Source of the DNA: Bradyrhizobium yuanmingense
GTDB taxonomy: Bacteria; Pseudomonadota; Alphaproteobacteria; Rhizobiales; Xanthobacteraceae
NCBI RefSeq assembly: GCF_029167105.1
Contig: NZ_JARFML010000005.1
Span: 124,001-188,000 of the forward strand
Reading direction: 5' to 3'
Length of the DNA stretch: 64,000 nt
A program made the translations under genes and the position numbers. Positions 29,333 to 40,079 of this stretch are shown piece after piece; the first letter of the stretch is position 1, and each line of letters starts with the position of its first letter. The notes under the pieces were generated by a model. That model searched no databases, was not told the origin of the DNA, and was given only the letters and a program-made list of their open reading frames with translations.

Positions 29333-30865
29333 ATGGCAAAGAAGTACGTGATCAACGTCGATCTTGCTGATGTCTGGCAGGAGAAGAACCGCAAAAGCCT
29401 CCTGAGGACGTTGGCCTGGGGTGATGAGGTCAGCGTTGTGAAGATGGGCCGGGACTATGCTGAGATCGAAACGGTCGAATTCGTGGAACGCCAGGATGGC
29501 AGCATTCTGCCGGAAAAGAGGGTTGGTTACATCCAGCCGAAGAAGACGTCGGGCTTGAAGCTGGCCGATGTACTCATCCCCCGGAATCGCAACCAGGTCC
29601 TCAAGGTAAATTTCGTCGATGTTCAGCAGGGCGACGGCTCCGTGATCGAATCGCCGCAAGGTAAGGTGATGCTTGTCGATGGTGGCGACAATCAGCTCTT
29701 TGCCCGTTATCTCGCCTCCAGGTTTCGTGGCACGTCGCTCGATAGGCCGAAGGAAATCGAGTGCATTCTCGTCACGCATGGAGACGCCGACCATTTCGTC
29801 GGCCTGCCCGCGATCCAAAAATCTGAGCAAAATGAGACGATTCGAAAGCGCCTCTTCATCGCGCCGAAACGAGTCTACCACAACGGAATTGTGAAGCGGC
29901 CCGAAAAGAAGGCCAACGATAAGCGACGGAAAGAAACAGAGCTGCTGGGTCCAACAAGGAAGGTGGGTAAGGACCTCTATCTTGTCGGATTGGTGGATAA
30001 CCTCCTCAAAGTAGCCGACCAGGAGATGAACAAGCCCTTCAAGGATTGGAAGGATACCCTGGCGGAGTACAACAAGAGGTCAAAGATCGAGTTCAGGCGA
30101 CTTGAGATTGGTGATGACGATGCCTTCGACTTCTTCGCCGAGGAGAACATCAAGGTCGAAGTGCTCGGACCGCTGACGACCGAGGTAGCAGGCAAGCCTG
30201 CCCTCAAATTCCTGGGCAAGCCGCCTAAAGGGCCCAGGGTAGGCCACGAGTCGTTGGAAACAGACGATCTTAAGAGCAGCGGCTTTTCGGCCTCACATAC
30301 GATCAATGGCCACTCAATCGTATTCCGGCTGACCTATGGAAGAATGAGCTACCTGTTCACCGGCGATCTCAACGATGAGTCCAGCCGCTTCCTCACGCGT
30401 GAACACAATAGCGGGGCAATCAATCTCAAGGCGGAGGTGTTCAAGGTGCCTCACCATGGCTCGGCGGACTTTTCAGGAGCCTTCATCCAGGCGGTGGCTC
30501 CGATCGTCAGCGTGATCTCCAGCGGCGACGAGAATGCCCGCAAGGAATACATTCACCCCAGGGCGACCTTGGTCGGGGCCTTGGGAAAGTGGTCGCGCGT
30601 GCCGGAGCCCCTGGTTCTGGTGACGGAGCTTGTAGCGTTCTTTAACGTCGAGGGGCCCTCTAGGGTGACCGACCCCAAGAAGGACAAGAAGCGCGGCGAG
30701 TTCTTCGGCTTCAGTCGTACGGCATTCGGCATGGTTAAGACCCGTACCGACGGCAAGAGATTGCTCGTCTACACCGACAGCGGGAATCTCAAGATGAAAG
30801 AGGCGTACGCCTACGCACTGGATAAGGCCGGATTGCTAGAACCGTCTGAAGTCGTCCGCGCTTGA
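29333..30865 (+). CDS. Soluble ComEC-like metallo-beta-lactamase-fold hydrolase (accessory gene)
   Basis: This 510-aa protein has no signal peptide or transmembrane helix. Residues ~1-85 form a small N-terminal domain, possibly SH3-like ('GDEVSVVKMGRDYAEIE...RVGYIQPKK'). A metallo-beta-lactamase domain follows with ComEC-type 'VNFVDVQQGDGSVIES' and 'VMLVDGGDN' (~92-120), the metal motif HGDADH (149-154), 'LFTGDLN' (341-347) and 'VPHHGS' (372-377), plus a late His in 'YIHPR' (~408). Metal ligands look complete, so it is probably an active phosphodiesterase or nuclease. Codon use and GC are visibly more AT-rich than neighbours. It stands alone, bracketed by two halves of a repeat, which suggests transfer. 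The substrate is unknown; defence or nucleic-acid processing is only a guess. Confidence 0.85.
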   Translation: MAKKYVINVDLADVWQEKNRKSLLRTLAWGDEVSVVKMGRDYAEIETVEFVERQDGSILPEKRVGYIQPKKTSGLKLADVLIPRNRNQVLKVNFVDVQQGDGSVIESPQGKVMLVDGGDNQLFARYLASRFRGTSLDRPKEIECILVTHGDADHFVGLPAIQKSEQNETIRKRLFIAPKRVYHNGIVKRPEKKANDKRRKETELLGPTRKVGKDLYLVGLVDNLLKVADQEMNKPFKDWKDTLAEYNKRSKIEFRRLEIGDDDAFDFFAEENIKVEVLGPLTTEVAGKPALKFLGKPPKGPRVGHESLETDDLKSSGFSASHTINGHSIVFRLTYGRMSYLFTGDLNDESSRFLTREHNSGAINLKAEVFKVPHHGSADFSGAFIQAVAPIVSVISSGDENARKEYIHPRATLVGALGKWSRVPEPLVLVTELVAFFNVEGPSRVTDPKKDKKRGEFFGFSRTAFGMVKTRTDGKRLLVYTDSGNLKMKEAYAYALDKAGLLEPSEVVRA

Positions 30866-30889
30866 CTGCGCTGCGCTGAGCTTTGGGAC

Positions 30890-30973
30890 ACCGGGTGACG
30901 GTTGGGGGATTGTCCCATTGTGGAGATACCCTATCCCAACTCCTCTCCCGCAAGCGGGTGAGGGAGCGCACCG
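30890..30973. repeat. Right half of a composite palindromic repeat
   Basis: CCGGGTGACGG, then TGTCCCATTGTGGAGATACCC, then CTCTCCCGCAAGCGGG-GAGGGAGCGCACC matches the core and right arm of the complete copies, most closely the reverse complement of 6408-6536. No left arm is found immediately before it. Confidence 0.7.
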
Positions 30974-30988
30974 CCAGTTTGGCTGAGA

Positions 30989-32146
30989 CTACGCTGCCAG
31001 ATCCGCGACCACCGCATCCAGCACCGGAAATCCGCTGCTGGTCACGCGCAGCCGTCCCGTGCCATCCACCGTAATCGCGCCTTCCTCGCGCAAGAGCGCG
31101 ATGCGGCGGGGGTCGAGTGGGCGGCCGGCGAGGGCCCTGTAGCGCTCGGGATCGATGCCTTCGGCGAGCCGCAATCCCATCAGCAGGAATTCGTCGGCGC
31201 GTTCCTCGCTGTTGAGGGGCTCGTCGCTGACGACACCGTCGCCGTTGGTCTCGACCCGGATCAGCCAGGCCTCGGGACGCTTCTCGGTGGCGGTGGCATG
31301 GCGCACGCCGTCGATGTCGAGACGACCATGTGCGCCGGGGCCGATGCCGGCATATTCCTCGCCGCGCCAGTACACCAGATTGTGCCGGCATTCGGCGCCG
31401 CGCCGCGCATGATTGGAGATCTCGTAGGCGGGCAGCCCGAGCTTGTCGCAGGTCTCCTGCGTGACGTCGTAGAGCGCGCGTGCGACCGCTTCGTCCGGCG
31501 TCTTCAGCTTGCCGGCCTGGTGCAGGCCGAAGAAGGGCGTGCCTTCCTCGATCGTCAATTGATAGAGCGACAGATGCTCGGCCGCTTCATCGATGGCGTG
31601 CCGCAGCTCGCCAGCCCACATCGCCGGCGTCTGGTCGGGGCGGGCGTAGATCAGGTCGAACGAATAGCGGTCGAACGCGCGGCGCGCGATGGCGACGGCA
31701 TCGAGCGCTTCGCGCGCGCTGTGCATGCGGCCGAGCGCTTTGAGCGAGGCGTCGTCGAGCGCCTGCACGCCGAGCGAGACGCGGTTGACGCCGGCGATGC
31801 GATAACCGGCAAAGCGCGTGGCTTCGACGCTGGTCGGGTTCGCTTCCAGCGTTACCTCGACGTCGCCTGCGACGGTCCAGTGCTTGCCGATCGCGTCTAA
31901 CACCGCGCCGACGGTGGCGGGCTGCATCAGTGACGGCGTGCCGCCGCCGAGGAAGATCGAGGTGACCTTGCGGCCGGGCGCGCGCTCGGCGGTCGTTGCG
32001 ATCTCGCGCGCGAAGGCGGAGGCGAAGCGCGCCTCGTCGATCGCGGCGTGGCGGACATGGCTGTTGAAGTCGCAATAGGGGCACTTCGACAGGCAGAACG
32101 GCCAGTGCACATAGACGCCAAACGCATCCTTGTTAGCGCGGCTCAA
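30989..32146 (-). CDS. hemW: HemW, radical SAM heme-chaperone family protein
   Basis: HemW-type proteins bind heme and a [4Fe-4S] cluster; older annotations call them oxygen-independent coproporphyrinogen III oxidases. The ~385-aa protein has '[19 protein letters not shown]' with the CxxxCxxC cluster motif, '[10 protein letters not shown]', 'LEANPTSVE' and '[11 protein letters not shown]', and ends with the HemN C-terminal domain. The Cys that HemN-type oxidases carry just before the cluster motif is absent, as in HemW. I use TTG 32146, giving a 14-bp overlap with rdgB; the frame to 32203 lies wholly within rdgB. Confidence 0.93.
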   Translation of the reverse strand: MSRANKDAFGVYVHWPFCLSKCPYCDFNSHVRHAAIDEARFASAFAREIATTAERAPGRKVTSIFLGGGTPSLMQPATVGAVLDAIGKHWTVAGDVEVTLEANPTSVEATRFAGYRIAGVNRVSLGVQALDDASLKALGRMHSAREALDAVAIARRAFDRYSFDLIYARPDQTPAMWAGELRHAIDEAAEHLSLYQLTIEEGTPFFGLHQAGKLKTPDEAVARALYDVTQETCDKLGLPAYEISNHARRGAECRHNLVYWRGEEYAGIGPGAHGRLDIDGVRHATATEKRPEAWLIRVETNGDGVVSDEPLNSEERADEFLLMGLRLAEGIDPERYRALAGRPLDPRRIALLREEGAITVDGTGRLRVTSSGFPVLDAVVADLAA

Positions 32147-32768
32147 GGCAGATCTCCGCCAGTTTCCGAAAAGCGCGGGCGCGGTGCGACAGGCCGAGGC
32201 CAAGCGGCGGCAGGCCGTGCTTCTCGATGCTGGTCATCTCGCCGAAGGTGCGGCTGTGCCCGTCCGGCAGGAACATCGGGTCGTAGCCGAAGCCGGCCGT
32301 GCCGCGCGGTGGCCAGATCAGCGTGCCGTCGACGCGCGCCTCGACCTCCTCGCGATGATCGTCGGGCCAGGCCACGCAAAGCGCGGAGACGAAGTGGGCC
32401 TTGCGCTTGTCCGGCGTGGTGGCGCCGCGCTCCTGCAGCAGGCGCTCGATCTGCGCCATCGCCGCGTTGAAATCCTTGGTCGGGCCGGCCCAGCGCGCGC
32501 TGTAGATTCCCGGCGCACCGTCGAGTGCGTCGACGACGATGCCGGAATCGTCGGCGAAGGCGGGAAGCTTGCTCGCCTGCGCCGCGGCGATCGCCTTGAT
32601 CGCGGCGTTGCTGCGGAAATCGTTGCCGGTTTCCTCGGGCTCGGGGAGGCCGAGCTCGCCGGCCGACACCGCCTCGATCCCGTACGGCGCGAGTAGCTCC
32701 CTCATCTCGGCGAGCTTGCCGGGATTGTGGGTGGCGATGACGAGCTTGTCGGTGATTCGGCGGTGCAT
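32133..32768 (-). CDS. rdgB: dITP/XTP pyrophosphatase (RdgB/HAM1)
   Basis: RdgB removes non-canonical purine triphosphates (dITP, XTP) from the nucleotide pool. The 211-aa protein has '[19 protein letters not shown]' (~8-26), '[25 protein letters not shown]' (~70-94), 'GFGYDPMF' and '[10 protein letters not shown]', all HAM1 signatures. It sits between rph (11 bp upstream) and hemW (overlapping), giving the operon rph-rdgB-hemW typical of Rhizobiales. Confidence 0.97.
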   Translation of the reverse strand: MHRRITDKLVIATHNPGKLAEMRELLAPYGIEAVSAGELGLPEPEETGNDFRSNAAIKAIAAAQASKLPAFADDSGIVVDALDGAPGIYSARWAGPTKDFNAAMAQIERLLQERGATTPDKRKAHFVSALCVAWPDDHREEVEARVDGTLIWPPRGTAGFGYDPMFLPDGHSRTFGEMTSIEKHGLPPLGLGLSHRARAFRKLAEICLEPR

Positions 32769-32779
32769 GGGCCTATTGA

Positions 32780-33493
32780 CTACGCGACGGCCAGTTTCTG
32801 CAAGTCCACCAGACGCGCAATGCCCTTCTGCGCCAGGGCGATCAGCTTCAGGAACTCGTCCTGCGTGAACGGCTCGCGTTCCGCGGTGCCCTGCACCTCG
32901 ATGATGCGGCCATCGCCCGTCATGACGAAATTGGCGTCGGTCTCCGCTTCCGAATCCTCAGCATAGTCGAGATCGAGCACCGGCGTGCCGTTGTAGATGC
33001 CGCAGGAGATCGCGGCGACGTTGTCGCGCATCACGTTGGCCTTCACCATGTTGCGCGCCTTCATCCAGTTGAGGCAATCGGCAAGCGCGACCCAGGCGCC
33101 GGTGATCGAGGCCGTGCGCGTGCCGCCGTCGGCCTGGAGCACGTCGCAATCGACCGTGATCTGGCGCTCGCCGAGCGCTTCGAGATCGACGATGGTGCGA
33201 AGCGAGCGGCCGATCAGGCGCTGGATCTCGACCGTGCGGCCGCTCTGCTTGCCGGCGGAGGCCTCGCGGCGGGTGCGTTCGGAGGTCGCGCGCGGCAGCA
33301 TGCCGTATTCGGCGGTGACCCAGCCGCGGCCCTGGCCCTTCAGCCACGGCGGCAGGCGGTCCTCCAGTGTGGCGGTGACCAGCACATGGGTGTCGCCGAA
33401 TTTCACCAGGCAGGAGCCTTCCGCATATTTGACCACGCCGCGCTCCAGCGTCACGGGGCGCAATTCGTCGGGCGCACGGCGGCTTGGCCGCAT
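32780..33493 (-). CDS. rph: Ribonuclease PH
   Basis: RNase PH is a phosphorolytic 3'-5' exoribonuclease that trims tRNA precursors. The 237-aa protein opens with '[20 protein letters not shown]', and has '[45 protein letters not shown]' (~26-70), '[14 protein letters not shown]' and the active-site Asp region '[23 protein letters not shown]'. It diverges from hrcA across 168 bp. Confidence 0.98.
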   Translation of the reverse strand: MRPSRRAPDELRPVTLERGVVKYAEGSCLVKFGDTHVLVTATLEDRLPPWLKGQGRGWVTAEYGMLPRATSERTRREASAGKQSGRTVEIQRLIGRSLRTIVDLEALGERQITVDCDVLQADGGTRTASITGAWVALADCLNWMKARNMVKANVMRDNVAAISCGIYNGTPVLDLDYAEDSEAETDANFVMTGDGRIIEVQGTAEREPFTQDEFLKLIALAQKGIARLVDLQKLAVA

Positions 33494-33661
33494 GGGAAAT
33501 CTCCAAAACTCGCGGGAATAGGCTGTTCGCGGTGCTTGTAGGTGGGGCGGGGGTGGGCGGCAAGGGCTTATTCACCCCCTGACCGCCGGCCTGCAAACGC
33601 CACGCTTGTCAGAAGCGTCCCGGATGGACAAATTATAAGTATCTGAGAGGAGTTACCGTCT

Positions 33662-34750
33662 GTGGCCCATCACGATCCGATCCATCTGATCGCGCCGCGC
33701 GCAGGCCTTGCCCAGCTCAACGAGCGTTCCCGCGACATCTTTCGACAAATTGTCGAAAGCTATCTCGCGACCGGTGAGCCGGTCGGCTCGCGCAACATTT
33801 CCCGCCTGATTGCGATGCCGCTGTCGCCGGCATCTGTGCGCAACGTCATGGCCGATCTGGAACAGCTCGGCCTGATCTATGCCCCGCACACCTCCGCCGG
33901 CCGGCTGCCGACGGAACTGGGCCTGCGCTTCTTCGTCGATGCCCTGATGCAGGTCGGCGACCTCAACGAGGCCGAGCGGCAGGCGATCCAGAGCCAGCTC
34001 TCGTCCGTCGGCGAGGCGCAATCGGTCGAGGCGGCGCTGGACCAGGCCTTGATGCGGCTCTCCGGCCTGACCCGGGCCGCCGCTGTCGTGCTGACGCCGA
34101 AATCCAATGCGCGGCTGAAGCACATCGAATTCGTCCGCCTGGAACCGGAAAAAGCGCTGGTGATCCTGGTCGGCGAGGACGGCCAGGTCGAAAACCGCGT
34201 GCTGACGCTGCCGCCCGGAGTTCCCTCTTCGGCGCTGACGGAGGCCGGTAATTTCCTCAATGCGCGGATCCGAGGCCGTACCCTGGCCGAGGCGCGGCTC
34301 GAGCTCGAGACCGCACTCGGCGAGGCCCGTGCCGAACTCGATCAACTGACACAGAAAGTGATCTCGGCCGGCATCGCCAGCTGGTCCGGCGGCGAGAGCG
34401 AGGACCGTCAGCTCATCGTCCGCGGCCACGCCAATCTGCTCGAAGATCTGCACGCGCTGGAGGATCTGGAGCGGGTTCGCCTGTTGTTCGACGACCTCGA
34501 GACCAAGCGCGGCGTGATCGATCTGCTCGGCCGGGCCGAGACGGCCGAAGGCGTGCGCATCTTCATCGGCAGTGAGAACAAGCTGTTCTCGCTGTCGGGG
34601 TCGTCCACCATCATCTCGCCCTATCGGGATGCCGCCGGCCACATCGTCGGCGTTCTCGGCGTGATCGGCCCGACGCGGCTGAATTATGCCCGCGTGATCC
34701 CGACCGTGGACTACGCCGCCCGCATCGTCAGCCGCCTCTTGGGGGGCTGA
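33662..34750 (+). CDS. hrcA: Heat-inducible transcription repressor HrcA
   Basis: HrcA represses heat-shock genes by binding CIRCE operators. The 362-aa protein starts at GTG 33662 with an AGGAG ribosome binding site ~10 bp upstream. It has an N-terminal winged helix ('[26 protein letters not shown]', '[39 protein letters not shown]') and the C-terminal HrcA domain ('[40 protein letters not shown]'). No CIRCE sequence (TTAGCACTC-N9-GAGTGCTAA) is visible before it or before grpE or dnaK. Confidence 0.98.
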   Translation: MAHHDPIHLIAPRAGLAQLNERSRDIFRQIVESYLATGEPVGSRNISRLIAMPLSPASVRNVMADLEQLGLIYAPHTSAGRLPTELGLRFFVDALMQVGDLNEAERQAIQSQLSSVGEAQSVEAALDQALMRLSGLTRAAAVVLTPKSNARLKHIEFVRLEPEKALVILVGEDGQVENRVLTLPPGVPSSALTEAGNFLNARIRGRTLAEARLELETALGEARAELDQLTQKVISAGIASWSGGESEDRQLIVRGHANLLEDLHALEDLERVRLLFDDLETKRGVIDLLGRAETAEGVRIFIGSENKLFSLSGSSTIISPYRDAAGHIVGVLGVIGPTRLNYARVIPTVDYAARIVSRLLGG

Positions 34751-34844
34751 CCGGCCTTTCCGCCGATCACGGGCGCTTGATTTTCGCGGGCTTAAGCACG
34801 ATATCCGGGCCAACATCCCTGAAACGAGTTCGAGATCAGAGCCG

Positions 34845-35462
34845 ATGAGCGAGCAAGACCGGCAACCCCAAGACACGAGTACTGCGACCGGCGAGCCCGT
34901 GGTGTCGAAACCCTACATCATGCCCGACGATCCCGAGCCGGGTTCGGTCGAAACCCTGCAAAAGGAAGCGGCTGAAGCGCGCGACCGCATGCTGCGGACG
35001 CTGGCCGAGATGGAGAATTTGCGCAAGCGCACCGCCAAGGAAGTCGCCGACGCCCGCCTCTACGGCATCACCGGCTTCGCGCGCGACGTGCTCGACATCG
35101 CCGACAATCTCCAGCGCGCGCTCGATGCCGTTCCGGCCGAGGCGCGTGCCGCGGCCGATCCCGGCCTGATCGCGCTGATCGAGGGCGTCGAGCTCACCGA
35201 GCGTTCGCTACTCAACGCGCTGGAAAAACACGGCGTGAAGAAGCTCGATCCGCAGGGCCAGAAGTTCGACCCGAACTTCCATCAGGCGATGTACGAAGTG
35301 CCCGATGCGTCGGTGCCGTCGGGCACCGTGGTGCAGGTCATGCAGGCCGGCTACACCATCGGCGAGCGCGTGCTGCGCCCGGCGCTGGTCGGTGTCGCCA
35401 AGGGCGGCGCGAAGGCCGCGCCGGCGGCGAACAACAACGAGTCGAGTAGCGCGGCGAACTGA
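34845..35462 (+). CDS. grpE: Nucleotide exchange factor GrpE
   Basis: GrpE releases ADP from DnaK. The 205-aa protein has a long N-terminal helical region ('[40 protein letters not shown]') and the C-terminal beta domain with the signature '[27 protein letters not shown]'. It follows hrcA by 94 bp on the same strand, an order known in Rhizobiales. Confidence 0.98.
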   Translation: MSEQDRQPQDTSTATGEPVVSKPYIMPDDPEPGSVETLQKEAAEARDRMLRTLAEMENLRKRTAKEVADARLYGITGFARDVLDIADNLQRALDAVPAEARAAADPGLIALIEGVELTERSLLNALEKHGVKKLDPQGQKFDPNFHQAMYEVPDASVPSGTVVQVMQAGYTIGERVLRPALVGVAKGGAKAAPAANNNESSSAAN

Positions 35463-35465
35463 TTG

Positions 35466-35508
35466 CTGTGTCATTCCGGGTTCGATGCTGCGCATCGCCC
35501 CGGAATGA
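35466..35508. repeat. Short palindromic repeat (GTCATTCCGGG type)
   Basis: GTCATTCCGGGTTCGATGCTGCG pairs with CGCATCGCCCCGGAATGAC. It fills the gap between convergent grpE and the nicotinamidase gene and probably forms a bidirectional 3' hairpin. Related elements are at 54718-54870 and 63903-64000. Confidence 0.8.
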
Positions 35509-35519
35509 CTGATTGGCAC

Positions 35520-36242
35520 CTACGTGCTCACCGCGATATCCGCAGACTGAATCCGCTTCACGCCCGCCTTGGCCATGTCGGCCCAGGCCTTGGCGAGCGA
35601 GCCCTGCGTGTCGATGCCGCGGCAGGCGTCTTCCACCACATAGACTTCGAAGCCCGCCTTGCGCCCGTCGAGCGCGGTCCAGGCGACGCAGAAGTCTGTC
35701 GCAAGACCAGCGACGAAGACGCGCTTGATCTTGCGGCCCCTCAGGTAGCCGGCGAGCCCGGTCGAGGTCTTGCCGTCGGCCTCGAGGAAGGCCGAATAGC
35801 TGTCGACGTTCTTGTGAAAACCCTTGCGGATGATGAGCTCGGCGTGCGGGATCGACAGGTCCTTCGACAGCGCCGCGCCCTCGGTGCCCTGCACGCAATG
35901 GTCCGGCCACAGCACCTGCTTGCCGTAGGGCAGGTCGACCGTTTCGAACGGCTTCTTGCCGGAATGAACCGACGCAAACGAAACGTGGCCCGGCGTGTGC
36001 CAGTCCTGCGTCAGCACCACATTCGCAAATGCCTTCGAGATCTTGTTGATGACCGGCACCACCTGCTCGCCTTCCTTCACTGCGAGGCTGCCGCCGGGCA
36101 GGAAGCAGTTCTGCACGTCGATCACGAGCAGCGCGGACGCTTCGTCCGGCTTGATCGGTGCGGCCGCGAACAGCGCGCTTGGCGCGAGCGTCGCCAGCGC
36201 CGTCGTTCCAAGCATTGCCAAGACTTGTCGTCGATCCAGCAT
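35520..36242 (-). CDS. pncA: Exported nicotinamidase/pyrazinamidase-like hydrolase (PncA)
   Basis: PncA deamidates nicotinamide to nicotinate for NAD salvage. The 240-aa protein carries catalytic Asp in 'VIDVQNCFLPGG' (~42), metal ligands in 'TQDWHTPGHVSFAS', the Lys in 'LIIRKGFHKNVDSYSAF' and the Cys nucleophile in 'GLATDFCVAWTALDG'. Unlike cytoplasmic PncA it has an N-terminal twin-Arg-type signal ('DRRQVLAMLG' then a hydrophobic run ending 'ALFAA'), so it is probably exported. The leader contains a hairpin over its ribosome binding site (36250-36281). Confidence 0.92.
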   Translation of the reverse strand: MLDRRQVLAMLGTTALATLAPSALFAAAPIKPDEASALLVIDVQNCFLPGGSLAVKEGEQVVPVINKISKAFANVVLTQDWHTPGHVSFASVHSGKKPFETVDLPYGKQVLWPDHCVQGTEGAALSKDLSIPHAELIIRKGFHKNVDSYSAFLEADGKTSTGLAGYLRGRKIKRVFVAGLATDFCVAWTALDGRKAGFEVYVVEDACRGIDTQGSLAKAWADMAKAGVKRIQSADIAVST

Positions 36243-36249
36243 TGCACGC

Positions 36250-36281
36250 CTCCCCTCCAGGATGATCCAACGGGAGGGGAG
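36250..36281 (-). promoter_or_regulatory. Hairpin that buries the pncA ribosome binding site
   Basis: In the pncA mRNA, CUCCCCUCC and GGAGGGGAG form a perfect 9-bp stem around a 14-nt loop. The 3' arm is the only good Shine-Dalgarno sequence, 7 nt before the AUG at 36242. Folding would therefore block initiation. This is seen directly; a role as thermosensor, riboswitch or attenuator is inference. Conservation is unknown. Confidence 0.5.
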
Positions 36282-36290
36282 CCTAGTTCC

Positions 36291-36304
36291 GTTCGTATAC
36301 GAAC
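36291..36304. promoter_or_regulatory. 14-bp perfect palindrome upstream of pncA
   Basis: GTTCGTATACGAAC is perfectly self-complementary and lies 49 bp upstream of the pncA start, between its leader hairpin and the repeat. It could be an operator for a dimeric regulator. No regulator family is assigned. Confidence 0.4.
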
Positions 36305-36363
36305 AGAAGCCTGAAAATGCAGCCGGGCTTGATGAGCGGTTGGGCTCTCGCGGCGTGCTCGGT

Positions 36364-36553
36364 GCACCTCTCCCGCGTGCGGGAGAGCATAGGCCGCCTT
36401 CGGCGGCCGTCCTTCAAAAGGACGCCGAAGCGTAGCCTCGGCTATCGCGCTCGCAGAGCGCGGCGGGTGAGGGTTTTCTCCTCTTGGGGGCTCTCGATTG
36501 CGGAGACACCCTCTCCCCAACCCTCGCCCGCAGACGGGGGAGGGAGCGCACCT
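36364..36553. repeat. Composite palindromic intergenic repeat, expanded copy
   Basis: Left arm CACCTCTCCCGCGTGCGGGAGAG, a longer spacer containing nested hairpins (GGCCGCCTTCGGCGGCC and CGCGCTCGCAGAGCGCG), the core TCTCGATTGCGGAGACACCC, and a right arm CGCCCGCAGACGGGGGAGGGAGCGCACC. The extra spacer sequence makes it the longest copy in the window. Confidence 0.8.
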
Positions 36554-36569
36554 CGCGCGTGGATGCGCC

Positions 36570-37511
36570 CTACCCCTTCGGCTGAATCCCGTCGCGCACG
36601 GCGCGGAAGCGGCTGAAGGCGGCTTGCCATTGGTCGCGCGGGGCGCTGGCGATGATGCGCAACGATGCGCCGCCGCTCGAGAAGCGGATCCACTGCACCA
36701 CCGTCACCGGGACCTTGTCCTTGCCGCTGACGCCGTCGATCCGGGTCTCGAAGCCTTGCTGGCCGTTGATGCGGATCGGCTCGGACATGGTGATGCGCGA
36801 CTCGCGCACGCCGGGAATCTGGAGCGCCGCCTCCTGGGCGAAGCGGGCGCGGTCGTCGGCGGCTTGCGGGGTGGCGCCGATCAGGCCGAGGATCATGAAC
36901 GGCCTCGCCTCGTAGCCCACGCTCTCATCGCCGTCGGCCAGGATGATGCTCGAGCCCGGTGCCAGGGTCTTGATGTCCTTGAAGTCGGCGAGATCGGTGA
37001 TCTTGAACGGCAGCAGCGCGATCTGCTCCTCGGCCGAGACCTGCCTGCGGGTGGTGGCGCTCGCGAACATCTGTCGCACCGCCTCGTCCGTGTAGATCTT
37101 GGTCGCATTCTCCGGGATCTGTACCGCGACATAGCCGGAGAAGCCGGCGCCGGGCACGATCATCGAATAGCGCTTCACCGGGGTATCGCCGGCCTTGCCG
37201 CTTTCGGTGGTGAAATAGGCAAGGCCAGCGGGGGTCTCGACCTTGTCCTGCTTGACGCCGCCCGTCCCGCCGGGATTGGAATTGAAGGCGCTCACGACCT
37301 CGCCATAGGCGGCCGGCGGCAGCTCGGTGACCAGCACCTTGACGTTGCCGTCCTCGCTCTCGAAGCCCGGAAAGGTCTTGGCCGTGCTGAGGCCGATCAG
37401 CGGCACCATGCCGAGACGCAAGCCGGGTGGGAAAACGACGTCGGCGGCGAAGGCCGGAAGCGCTGTTACGGCGAGGAGGGCGAGCGCGGCGAGGGGGCGG
37501 ATCAGCTTCAT
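36570..37511 (-). CDS. Secreted protein of unknown function
   Basis: The 313-aa protein (ATG 37511; a GTG two codons earlier is possible) has a signal peptide ending 'ALPAFAA' (~23). The mature part has no hydrophobic helix, and I recognise no catalytic motif. The segments 'FNSNPGGTGGVKQDK', 'TPAGLAYFTTESG' and 'GQQGFETRIDG...VQWIRFSSGGASLRIIASAPRDQWQAAFSRFRAVRDGI' suggest a lipid- or ligand-binding fold like those predicted for conserved periplasmic proteins. The C-terminal 'W...F..VRDGI' pattern is also seen in stress-related DUF proteins. It is divergent from dnaK. Confidence 0.72.
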   Translation of the reverse strand: MKLIRPLAALALLAVTALPAFAADVVFPPGLRLGMVPLIGLSTAKTFPGFESEDGNVKVLVTELPPAAYGEVVSAFNSNPGGTGGVKQDKVETPAGLAYFTTESGKAGDTPVKRYSMIVPGAGFSGYVAVQIPENATKIYTDEAVRQMFASATTRRQVSAEEQIALLPFKITDLADFKDIKTLAPGSSIILADGDESVGYEARPFMILGLIGATPQAADDRARFAQEAALQIPGVRESRITMSEPIRINGQQGFETRIDGVSGKDKVPVTVVQWIRFSSGGASLRIIASAPRDQWQAAFSRFRAVRDGIQPKG

Positions 37512-37905
37512 GGCCACTCTGATTGGTTCACATTGAGGCCGTTCGATGGTCGGCCGCCGGGCCGCTTTGTCGCGCGAAACAGCTGCGCCGGCTGTGCGGT
37601 CGGTCCGCCTTTTAGCCGGTTTGGCCTCGCCGCAACAGGGCGGGCGGGCTTGCGGGTGCGGGGGCTTGCCGAGGCCCGGACCTGTTAATAATTCCTCACC
37701 CGCAAGGGCGGTTGAGCCCGGATATCACCTTCCAAAACCCGATGTTTTAGCGGCAGAAACCTAGCTTCGGTCCTTGCGGGCCCCTCCCCCCCTCCTATAT
37801 GAGCCTCAATCATCGCAATATCGCGGATGTTTGATCTTAGGGGGTTTCGGTTCGGGTGCCTCTTGGGCCCAGCCAACCTGCCGCAAAAAGAAGGATATCA
37901 GGACC
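37512..37905. other. Divergent intergenic region upstream of dnaK
   Basis: About 394 bp between a secreted-protein gene (minus) and dnaK (plus). It carries an RpoH-like promoter at 37773-37802 and an untranslated dnaK leader of about 100 nt. No CIRCE operator is seen. The rest shows nothing identifiable. Confidence 0.6.
37773..37802 (+). promoter_or_regulatory. RpoH-type heat-shock promoter of dnaK
   Basis: CTTGCG at 37773-37778 and CCTATATGA at 37794-37802 are separated by 15 bp. This fits the alphaproteobacterial sigma-32 pattern (CTTG ... CYTATATG). RpoH control of dnaKJ is established for Bradyrhizobium; this site is assigned by sequence only. The predicted transcript start is near 37808, leaving a leader of ~100 nt. 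Confidence 0.75.
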
Positions 37906-39807
<1,902 letters not shown>

Positions 39808-39856
39808 GCCCCGAGAGGGTGACGATGCGGACGGCTTGGACCCCACACACGCTACC

Positions 39857-39881
39857 GGCCTCCTCCCTCGCGGGGGAGGCC
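39857..39881 (+). promoter_or_regulatory. GC-rich hairpin between dnaK and dnaJ
   Basis: GGCCTCCTCC and GGGGGAGGCC form a stem of about 10 bp with a small loop, ~50 bp after the dnaK stop. There is no U-tract, so it is not a classic terminator. It is well placed to stabilise the dnaK 3' end or to lower dnaJ expression by partial termination or processing. Confidence 0.5.
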
Positions 39882-40079
39882 GTCGTGTCGGGACAGGCGG
39901 GCCAAGACTTCTTTCATGACTCCTTCAAAGTCGGCCCCGTTACGATCGATCAATTCCCAGCCGTTATTCTCAGCGCTGCCAGGCTGCCCTCTGCCGCAAG
40001 GTCGAAGGGCGCTCATTCCGCCGCATGTCAGCGTTGTTCCGCGCCAACTTGAATCGCGATTGGATAGACCGAGCTCATC

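Larger units (their letters stand above)
36243..36569. other. Intergenic region with repeat and pncA leader
   Basis: About 327 bp without a gene. From left to right it holds the pncA leader hairpin (36250-36281), a 14-bp palindrome (36291-36304) and a long composite repeat (36364-36553) that reaches the 3' end of the next minus-strand gene. Confidence 0.6.

Noticed and set aside
33600..33661. Heat-shock or sigma-70 promoter before hrcA (TTGTCA ... TATAAG)
   Set aside because: The spacing of about 22 bp is too long for either sigma factor type, and no CIRCE is present, so no promoter is assigned.
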